Origin: Treponema sp.
Lineage (GTDB): Bacteria > Spirochaetota > Spirochaetia > Treponematales > Treponemataceae
DNA: 10,646 nt
Assembly (NCBI GenBank): GCA_017622055.1
Contig: JAGARY010000178.1
Coordinates: 1-10,646 of the forward strand
Reading direction: 5' to 3'
Part shown: positions 5,366-10,646 of the stretch, piece after piece
Numbering within the stretch: the first letter of the stretch is position 1
Layout: every line of letters starts with the position of its first letter
Program-made: the position numbers and the translations under genes
Notes under the pieces: model-generated
Database searches by the model: none
Told to the model about the DNA's origin: nothing
What the model saw: only the letters and a program-made list of their open reading frames with translations

Positions 5366-6931
5366 ATGACATCACAAATGATTGCTCATCTTATTGCCTT
5401 TGTTCTTTATTTGGGACTTATGGTATTTGTTGGATTAAGAACAGCAAAAAACAACAATTCTGCATCAGACTTTTTCTTGGGCAGTAGAAAAGTTGGACCT
5501 TGGGTTACAGCTTTAAGTGCAGAAGCATCAGATTCATCTGCATGGCTTTTAATGGGTCTTCCAGGACTTTGTTATCTTGGTGGTTTTAAAGAAACATTTT
5601 GGACAGCATTAGGTTTAATTGTAGGTACATACCTTGCTTGGCTCATTATTGCAAAACCTTTACGCAAATGTTCAATTGCATTTGACGATTCAATTACAAT
5701 TCCAGAATTCTTAAAAAACAGATTCAAAGACAAATCAAACATTCTTTCTATTGTATCTGTTTTCTTTATTGTAGTTTTCTTTACAATTTACACAGCGTCA
5801 GGATTCGTTGCTTGTGCTAAACTTTTCCGTTCTGTATTTGGTTTGGACTGGAATATTGGACTTTTAATTGGATTTGTAATCATTCTTTCTTACACAATTA
5901 TGGGTGGATACAAAGCAGTTTGTACAACAGACTTTATTCAAGGTGCATTAATTTTTGTTGCTTTTGTTATTTCTTCTATTATTATCATTGCATCTTTAGG
6001 TGGTGTTGGAAACGCAGTGGACCAAGTAAATAACTTTACACAAAAAGCTTTAAGTGGAGAATTTGGAGAAACTATATTAAAATCTTTCACAGAAAACAAA
6101 TCATTTTCTGTAATGTCTGCAATTAGTGCTTTTGCTTGGTGTTTAGGATACTTTGGAATGCCACACATTATTGTTCGCTTTATGGGATGTCGTTCAAACA
6201 AAGAAATTACAACAGCTCGTCGTGTTGGAATTTCTTGGATGATTATTTCTTACATTGGTACATTCATTATTGGTACATTAGGAACTGCTTATCTCTTTAA
6301 TAAAGGAATTTTACTTGGTGCAAATCCAGCAGAAGTTTCAATTTCTGGAATTGCTGTTTTAGGAAACGGAACACAAGAAGCTGTTTTCTCAGAAACAATG
6401 CTTAAAATGTTCCCAGCATTTATTGCAGGAATTTTCCTTTGTGCAATTTTAGCAGCAGCTATGTCTACAGCAGACTCTCAATTACTTTCTGCATCTTCTG
6501 CAATTGGTCAAGATATCTTCAAAGGAATTATCAAAAAAGACGCAACAGACAAACAAGTTTTAACAGTAAGTAGAATTTCTGTTTTGGTTATTGCTGTTGT
6601 TGGTTTATTACTTTCATTAAACCCAGATAGTTCAATTTTTGGTTTGGTAAGTTATGCTTGGGCAGGATTTGGTGGTACATTTGGTCCATTAATTTTACTT
6701 GCTCTTTACTGGAAAGGAACAACTGCAAAAGGTGCAATTGCCGGATTAATTTGTGGTGGTGTTACTGTTGTAGTTTGGCACAACTTAAAAGGTGGAATTT
6801 TCGACGTTTATGAAATTCTTCCTGCATTTATAATTTGTTTAGTTGTTACAATAGTTGTTTCATTGTTTGATAAAAACAAAGATTCACAAATGCTTGAACA
6901 ATACGAAGCATATAAAAACATGGCAGACTAA
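5366..6931 (+). CDS. putP: Na+/proline symporter PutP
   Basis: The product is 521 residues, near the 502 of E. coli PutP, with about 13 membrane helices of the sodium:solute symporter (SSS) fold. Helix 2 reads TALSAEASDSSAWLLMGLPG, where D56 matches the Na+-binding D55 of E. coli PutP and S58 matches S57; the G58 position is alanine (A59). R41 in LGSRKVGP matches R40. AAMSTADSQLL includes S367 and T368, the counterparts of S340 and T341 at the second Na+ contact. YAWAGFGGTFGP (430-441) and the final helix are also typical. It imports proline with sodium across the cytoplasmic membrane for nutrition or osmoprotection. The start at 5366 is forced by an in-frame TAA at 5360-5362; Met5 is a later alternative. 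It is a single-gene unit, divergent from mrp, with its own terminator. The ribosome site is unusually distant, and no put catabolic gene is adjacent. Confidence 0.92.
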   Translation: MTSQMIAHLIAFVLYLGLMVFVGLRTAKNNNSASDFFLGSRKVGPWVTALSAEASDSSAWLLMGLPGLCYLGGFKETFWTALGLIVGTYLAWLIIAKPLRKCSIAFDDSITIPEFLKNRFKDKSNILSIVSVFFIVVFFTIYTASGFVACAKLFRSVFGLDWNIGLLIGFVIILSYTIMGGYKAVCTTDFIQGALIFVAFVISSIIIIASLGGVGNAVDQVNNFTQKALSGEFGETILKSFTENKSFSVMSAISAFAWCLGYFGMPHIIVRFMGCRSNKEITTARRVGISWMIISYIGTFIIGTLGTAYLFNKGILLGANPAEVSISGIAVLGNGTQEAVFSETMLKMFPAFIAGIFLCAILAAAMSTADSQLLSASSAIGQDIFKGIIKKDATDKQVLTVSRISVLVIAVVGLLLSLNPDSSIFGLVSYAWAGFGGTFGPLILLALYWKGTTAKGAIAGLICGGVTVVVWHNLKGGIFDVYEILPAFIICLVVTIVVSLFDKNKDSQMLEQYEAYKNMAD

Positions 6932-6960
6932 TTCTAAACAATATCTAAATATTATTATCA

Positions 6961-6987
6961 TCCTCTGGCTCGACCAGAGGATTTTTT
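6961..6987 (+). terminator. intrinsic terminator of putP
   Basis: TCCTCTGG (6961-6968) and CCAGAGGA (6974-6981) form a perfect 8-pair stem with loop CTCGA, followed immediately by six T (6982-6987). It lies 30 bases after the putP stop and separates it cleanly from the pot operon. Confidence 0.9.
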
Positions 6988-6991
6988 ATAT

Positions 6992-7020
6992 GGAAGATGC
7001 TGAATCAAGTTCAGCATGAC
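6992..7020. repeat. short palindromic interspersed repeat (TTCAGCAT type)
   Basis: ATGCTGAA (6997-7004) and TTCAGCAT (7010-7017) pair around loop TCAAG, with GGAAG on the left and GAC on the right. On the other strand it reads GTCATGCTGAACTTGATTC and onward, a phrase I recall as a frequent intergenic repeat in many bacterial genomes, including treponemes. It begins 5 bases after the putP terminator and has no U-tract, so it is unlikely to be a second terminator. Confidence 0.6.
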
Positions 7021-7099
7021 ATAACTTTTTGATCATTTCCCCATAATAAGATATTTGCTTTTCCCTTCATTTTTTTATGTAATTTTTTTTAAAAAATTA

Positions 7100-7146
7100 T
7101 TGACATATTTGAATATATATTGCATTTTATCGATAGAAAGATAAAA
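7100..7146 (+). promoter_or_regulatory. predicted pot operon promoter with overlapping operator-like hairpin
   Basis: A perfect -35 TTGACA (7100-7105) is followed by TTTTAT (7125-7130) at a wide 19-base spacing. TTTTATC (7125-7131) and GATAAAA (7140-7146) form an inverted repeat over the -10 and the probable start of transcription, a good position for a regulator. The leader would be about 110 bases. It contains G+C-richer patches (7160-7170 and 7208-7223) and a T-run (7230-7237), but I could not assign it to a known riboswitch. GAGGT (7242-7246) is the ribosome site, 7 bases before the potA ATG. Confidence 0.45.
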
Positions 7147-7253
7147 AATTGTCAACAGAAAACGACCCAACAATGTAGCTAAGTTTTTTGAAGAAAGTGC
7201 TTTTTGTCCTGCGTATGTGGGGCTTATCATTTTTTTAGATTGAGGTTACTTGA

Positions 7254-8444
7254 ATGAACGGAAGTCAGGTTACCATTGATCATGTATCCAAAAAATTCGG
7301 CGACTTTGTTGCTTTGGATGACATCAACTTTGTTATTAAGCCGGGAGAATTCTTTTCTCTTTTAGGCCCTTCTGGTTGCGGAAAAACTACTCTTCTTCGC
7401 ATTATTGCTGGTTTTGAATTTCCTGATGATGGTGTTGTATTATTTGATGACACAAACATCATTCCTTTAAATCCAGACAAACGTCCTTCTAACACTGTTT
7501 TTCAAACTTATGCATTGTTTCCACACATGACAGTTTATGAAAACGTTGCTTTTTCTCTTAAACTAAAAAAACTTCCAAAAGACGAAATTGACAAAAAAGT
7601 TAGAGAATATGTTCATCTTGTTCAATTGGACGAACACATCAACAAAAAACCAAATCAACTTTCTGGTGGACAAAAACAACGTGTTGCAATTGCCAGAGCA
7701 TTAATTAACGAACCAAAAGTTCTTTTACTTGACGAACCACTTTCGGCTCTTGATGCAAAATTGCGTGCAAATCTTTTAATAGACTTAGACAGAATTCACG
7801 ATCAAATTGGAATTACTTTTATTTATGTAACTCATGACCAAGTAGAAGCACTTTCTGTTTCAGACAGAATTGCAGTTATGAATCATGGTCATGTTTTACA
7901 AATTGGAACTCCTTACGAAATTTACGAAAGCCCTGCAACTCAGTTTGTTGCTCAATTTATTGGCGAAACAAACCTTTTTGATGCAGAAGTTGTAGATTGT
8001 GTTCCTCACAAAGATGTAAATGGTCAAGATGATTTTATGGCAACTTTAAAAGTTCCAGAACTTGGTCAACAAGCACCTTTGGCAACAGACACAGAAGCTA
8101 CAGCCGCTTTAGACCGATATATGCAAGTTACAGATTACGAACACACAGAAAAAGGTCAAAAAGTTGCTTTTACAATTCGTCCAGAAAAAATTCGCATCAC
8201 TTTGGAACCTCCTGCAACAGGAAGCCGCACAGATGTAAATGTATTTAGTGGAATTGTAGAAGAACCAATTTATTCTGGGTTCCAATCTAAATTTTATGTT
8301 AGACTTGAAACTGGTAAAATTATTAAAGTTTTCAAACAACACACAGATTACATGGATGAAGGTCCTGTAATTCACTGGAAAGACAAGGTATACGTTTCTT
8401 GGTCTGCCGAAGATGCGTACATTGTAGAAGATATCGAAAAATAA
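7254..8444 (+). CDS. potA: spermidine/putrescine ABC transporter ATP-binding protein PotA
   Basis: This 396-residue ATPase powers polyamine uptake from the cytoplasmic face of the PotB-PotC channel. The nucleotide-binding domain (about 6-240) has Walker A GPSGCGKT (38-45), Q-loop Q84 in VFQTYALFPHMTVYENVAF, signature LSGGQ (136-140), Walker B VLLLDEP with D160 and E161, D-loop SALD (164-167) and switch H194 in VTHDQ. The ALFPHMTVYENVAF stretch and FIGETN (236-240) are typical of the PotA/CysA/MalK group. The rest is a TOBE-type regulatory domain with IRPEK (308-312) and a somewhat longer segment ahead of it than I recall in E. coli PotA (378 residues). It is the first gene of potABCD, 42 bases ahead of potB. 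Other substrates of this ATPase group (iron, thiamine, 2-aminoethylphosphonate) are less likely given the PotB, PotC and PotD partners. Confidence 0.92.
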   Translation: MNGSQVTIDHVSKKFGDFVALDDINFVIKPGEFFSLLGPSGCGKTTLLRIIAGFEFPDDGVVLFDDTNIIPLNPDKRPSNTVFQTYALFPHMTVYENVAFSLKLKKLPKDEIDKKVREYVHLVQLDEHINKKPNQLSGGQKQRVAIARALINEPKVLLLDEPLSALDAKLRANLLIDLDRIHDQIGITFIYVTHDQVEALSVSDRIAVMNHGHVLQIGTPYEIYESPATQFVAQFIGETNLFDAEVVDCVPHKDVNGQDDFMATLKVPELGQQAPLATDTEATAALDRYMQVTDYEHTEKGQKVAFTIRPEKIRITLEPPATGSRTDVNVFSGIVEEPIYSGFQSKFYVRLETGKIIKVFKQHTDYMDEGPVIHWKDKVYVSWSAEDAYIVEDIEK

Positions 8445-8486
8445 TCGATTTTATAAGTTATTGAAAATTATTTGAGAAGATTACCA

Positions 8487-9398
8487 ATGAAAGATAAAGC
8501 TTTAGAAAAACAAAAGAAATTTAAGCTTAATACAGGAACTTTCTACGGATGGCCAATGGGAATTTGGTTTATGATTTTTTTCGTAGTTCCTTTAGTAATT
8601 ATCCTTGTATACAGCTTTTTAAAAAAAGGTGTGTACGGTGGTGTTGAACTAAAATTAACATTAAAAGCTTACATTCAAATGTTCAAACCAGAATATGGCT
8701 TGATTTTACTACGAACATTAAAAATTACAGTAATTTCCACTTTAATTACAATTTTAATTGCTTTGCCTTGTGCTTATGCAATGGCTCGCAGTAAACATCA
8801 AACTTTATTTTTGTTTTTGATTATTATTCCATTTTGGACAAACTCATTAATCCGCATTTTTGCCTGGATGAGTATTTTAAACAACGATGGAATGCTTAAT
8901 CAAATTTTATTAAAACTTGGAATAATTAAAGAATACTTGCCATTTTTATACAACACAAAAGCGGTAATTTTAGTAAGTGTTTACATGTACATTCCTTACG
9001 CAATTTTACCAATTTTTACTGCTGTAGACAGATTTGACTTTTCTTTATTGGAAGCAGCCAGAGACTTAACTGCAACAAAAATGCAAGCAATTACAAAAGT
9101 TTTGCTTCCTGGCATTAGAAGCGGAATTGTTTCGGCATTAATTTTTACATTTATTCCAATTTTCGGGGCATATACAGTTCCTCTTTTAGTTGGTGGAAAA
9201 GATTCATACATGCTTGGAAACATCATTGTAGATCAAGTTCAAAAAACTAGAAACTGGCCTCTAGCTGCAGCATTCAGTATGATTATCACTTTAATTTCTG
9301 TAATCGGAATTATTTGGATTACAAAATCAAATGATAAAGATGCCCAACTTAAAAAGAAAAATACAAAAGAAGATAATTACGTTGGAGGTATTCAATAA
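8487..9398 (+). CDS. potB: spermidine/putrescine ABC transporter permease PotB
   Basis: This 303-residue membrane protein has six likely helices, the first at about 24-45. The EAA loop that docks on PotA reads EAARDLTATKMQ (189-200), followed by ITKVLLPGIRSGI (202-214); the usually conserved glycine is T195, whereas PotC keeps it. The segment NSLIRIFAWMSIL (119-131) is typical of PotB-type permeases. I chose ATG 8487 because GAGAAG (8474-8479) sits 7 bases upstream. A TTG at 8472 would add five residues but has no ribosome site. The tail (about 285-303) is polar and lysine-rich. The stop overlaps the potC start as TAATG (9396-9400), so translation of the two permeases is probably coupled and gives equal amounts for the heterodimer. 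Confidence 0.92.
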   Translation: MKDKALEKQKKFKLNTGTFYGWPMGIWFMIFFVVPLVIILVYSFLKKGVYGGVELKLTLKAYIQMFKPEYGLILLRTLKITVISTLITILIALPCAYAMARSKHQTLFLFLIIIPFWTNSLIRIFAWMSILNNDGMLNQILLKLGIIKEYLPFLYNTKAVILVSVYMYIPYAILPIFTAVDRFDFSLLEAARDLTATKMQAITKVLLPGIRSGIVSALIFTFIPIFGAYTVPLLVGGKDSYMLGNIIVDQVQKTRNWPLAAAFSMIITLISVIGIIWITKSNDKDAQLKKKNTKEDNYVGGIQ

Positions 9399-10279
9399 TG
9401 TCAAAAAATCTAGCAATGCTCTTCAACGATGCTTTTAAAGCAAAGCGTCCAAAATCTGAAAATGCAAGACACGCTAGACGTGCTTGGAAAAAACGTGGAC
9501 ATTTAAAATTTTCTTTTTCTAAACTTGTTTTGTATTTAACAATTTTGTTTTTATTCATTCCTTTAATTATCATTTTTGTTTATTCATTTAATGAAAGCAA
9601 AGGTTCTGAATTTACAAAATTTAGTTTAGTTTGGTACAAAGAACTTTTTGTAAACTCTGATGATTTGTGGCATTCTTTGCTAAACAGTTTTATTGTAGCT
9701 TTTTCGTCTGCAATTGTTTCTACAATTTTAGGAACAATGGCTTCTATTGGTGTAAACTGGTACAAATTTAAGGGAAAAAAATTAATTCAAACACTCACCT
9801 ATTTGCCAATGGTTTTGCCAGAAGTTATTATTGGTATTTCAATGGTAATTTTCTTTTCTGGAATCCATTTACCATTAGGATTATTTACAGTTTTTGCAGC
9901 ACACACAACTTTCTGTTTACCATTTGTTTTTCTTATGGTAAATGCACGTCTTGATGAATTTGACTACTCAATTGTAGAAGCTTCACACGACCTTGGAGCA
10001 ACAGAAGTTCAAACAATGACAAAAGTTGTAATTCCTGCAATTATGCCTGGAATTCTTTCTGGATTTTTAATGGCAATTACAATGTCACTTGAAGATTTTG
10101 TAATTACATTCTTTGTTTCAGGACCAGGTTCTACAACATTACCACTTTATGTTTATTCAATGATTCGTTTTGGCGTTTCACCTGTAATAAATTCACTTTC
10201 TGTAGTAATGATTGTATTCACTTGTTTAATTGCATTCCTTTGTAGAAAAGGCTTAAAAGGATTTGCAGCAGGACATTAA
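9398..10279 (+). CDS. potC: spermidine/putrescine ABC transporter permease PotC
   Basis: This 293-residue inner-membrane permease pairs with PotB. After an unusual basic N-terminus (residues 1-42, thirteen Lys/Arg and two acidic residues) come about six helices, beginning with LVLYLTILFLFIPLIIIFVY (43-62). The next is around 95-118, and the binding-protein-dependent permease core follows. The EAA loop reads EASHDLGATEVQ (194-205) with VVIPAIMPGI (210-219), giving the expected E-A...G...I-x-P contact site for PotA. SLEDFVITFFVSGPG (230-244) is characteristic of PotC. GGAGGT (9384-9389) precedes the ATG by 8 bases, and the start overlaps the potB stop by one base. The basic extension is longer than I recall for E. 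coli PotC and may interact with membrane lipids or nucleic acid; this is speculation. A 131-base gap with two hairpins separates it from potD. Confidence 0.92.
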   Translation: MSKNLAMLFNDAFKAKRPKSENARHARRAWKKRGHLKFSFSKLVLYLTILFLFIPLIIIFVYSFNESKGSEFTKFSLVWYKELFVNSDDLWHSLLNSFIVAFSSAIVSTILGTMASIGVNWYKFKGKKLIQTLTYLPMVLPEVIIGISMVIFFSGIHLPLGLFTVFAAHTTFCLPFVFLMVNARLDEFDYSIVEASHDLGATEVQTMTKVVIPAIMPGILSGFLMAITMSLEDFVITFFVSGPGSTTLPLYVYSMIRFGVSPVINSLSVVMIVFTCLIAFLCRKGLKGFAAGH

Positions 10280-10289
10280 TAAATAGTTC

Positions 10290-10312
10290 AATATTTTAAG
10301 TAATAAAATATT
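10290..10312. other. A/T hairpin just after potC
   Basis: AATATTTTA (10290-10298) and TAAAATATT (10304-10312) form a perfect 9-pair stem with loop AGTAA, 11 bases after the potC stop. It has no G+C pairs and no following U-tract, so full termination is unlikely. It could pause polymerase or mark a processing site between potC and potD. Confidence 0.45.
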
Positions 10313-10316
10313 AATA

Positions 10317-10374
10317 GTCATTGCGAGGAGCAAAGCGACGGTTGATACAACTTCTATCAAAGTTTCGCAATGAC
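10317..10374. repeat. palindromic interspersed repeat (GTCATTGCGA type) inside the pot operon
   Basis: GTCATTGCGA (10317-10326) and TCGCAATGAC (10365-10374) are perfect 10-base reverse complements. Between them TTGATA (10342-10347) and TATCAA (10355-10360) form a second stem. The phrase GTCATTGCGAGGAGCAAAGC is one I recall as a very widespread intergenic repeat in unrelated bacteria. Read toward potC on the minus strand it has a T-run beside it, but on the coding strand it is followed by A and is not a canonical terminator. It would form a strong stem in the potC-potD mRNA. Confidence 0.7.
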
Positions 10375-10410
10375 AAAAAAAATTAAAAAGTCTAAGGAGA
10401 CAACAAATCT

Positions 10411-10646
10411 ATGAAAAAAATTGTAACAATTGTTTTGTCAGCATTATTGTTATCACTCTTTACATCTTGTGGTTCAGAAAAAGATGATGGCACACTTTAT
10501 CTTTACAACTGGACATATTACACACCAGATTCAGTTTTGGAACTTTTTGAAAAAGAATTCAACTGTACAGTAAAAGTTGACACATTCGATTCAAACGAAG
10601 TTATGTATGCAAAATTAAAAGCTGGTGCAAAAGGTTATGATATTAC
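10411..10646 (+). CDS. potD: spermidine/putrescine-binding lipoprotein PotD, N-terminal part
   Basis: The first 78 complete codons are present; the gene runs off the right edge. The start has AAGGAG (10394-10399) 11 bases upstream. The signal peptide MKKIVTIVLSALLLSLFTSC ends at the probable lipidated cysteine C20, with a loose lipobox (LFTSC) as expected for spirochaetes. The mature N-terminus reads LYLYNWTYYTPDSVLELF, then VDTFDSNEVMYAKLKAG and GYDI, which matches the opening of PotD-type periplasmic binding proteins: Y-N-W, a helix, then T-x-x-S-N-E-x-M-x-A-K-L. It would capture polyamine outside the cytoplasmic membrane and deliver it to PotB-PotC. The ligand pocket residues lie mostly beyond the window, so spermidine versus putrescine preference cannot be read. 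Expression relative to potABC may be adjusted by the two hairpins upstream. Confidence 0.9.
   Translation, partial: MKKIVTIVLSALLLSLFTSCGSEKDDGTLYLYNWTYYTPDSVLELFEKEFNCTVKVDTFDSNEVMYAKLKAGAKGYDI

Noticed and set aside
5155..5487. 110-residue hydrophobic reading frame in the mrp-putP gap
   Set aside because: It runs through the cloverleaf-like repeat and then out of frame into putP, has no ribosome site, and its composition reflects T-rich DNA. I treat it as spurious.
5938..6201. Minus-strand frame inside putP, and similar ones within potA, potB and potC (7280-7495, 8109-8375, 8996-9226, 9349-9573, 9580-9765)
   Set aside because: Each lies opposite a well-supported gene and shows no family features or ribosome site.
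7100..7124. Sigma-54 promoter before potA (TTGAC...TTGCA)
   Set aside because: The GG of the -24 element is missing, so the spacing match alone is not enough. The TTGACA -35 is simpler.
8472..8486. TTG start for potB, five residues longer
   Set aside because: GAGAAG sits correctly before ATG 8487, while the TTG at 8472 has no ribosome site.
1..10646. CRISPR array, tRNA/rRNA genes, phage, defence or toxin-antitoxin modules
   Set aside because: I found no regularly spaced direct repeats, no RNA gene consensus, and no integrase, nuclease or toxin-like frames. All sizeable frames are accounted for by the listed genes.

Overview
The window is AT-rich and looks chromosomal. It most likely comes from a spirochaete of the Treponema type. 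The reasons are the two lipoproteins with loose lipoboxes (a large ankyrin protein and PotD), the codon preference for A/T-ending codons, and several families of intergenic palindromic repeats that I associate from memory with Treponema genomes. This genus call is an inference, not a measured match.

Layout. Bases 1-230 hold the 3' end of an EamA/DMT-type transporter. A PerR/Fur-type regulator (363-785) follows, with a perfect 15-base PerR-box-like palindrome over its predicted promoter, which suggests autoregulation. It converges on a minus-strand block: mrp (Fe-S carrier ATPase, 4938-4111), a TrpR-type regulator (4094-3756) and a 919-residue ankyrin-repeat lipoprotein (3653-894). A compact region with three hairpins (784-889) separates the converging genes. 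The 427-base divergent region between mrp and putP holds no credible gene. It carries a 174-base element bounded by 18-base inverted repeats, a cloverleaf-like palindromic element, and an unusual hairpin that contains the only good Shine-Dalgarno sequence of putP.

putP (5366-6931, Na+/proline symporter) ends at a clear intrinsic terminator followed by a short palindromic repeat. The last 3.4 kb is a polyamine ABC uptake operon, potA-potB-potC-potD. Its ATPase and two permeases are closely spaced. potD, the binding lipoprotein, is set apart by 131 bases that hold two hairpins and runs off the right edge.

How the genes work together. PotABCD would import spermidine or putrescine: PotD captures the ligand outside the cytoplasmic membrane, PotB and PotC form the channel, and PotA supplies ATP hydrolysis. 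PutP imports proline with sodium. PerR and Mrp relate to peroxide and iron-sulphur homeostasis, though nothing shows that they act together. I see no phage, CRISPR, defence or transposase genes. The most unusual material is the non-coding structure and the higher-order periodicity of the ankyrin protein.
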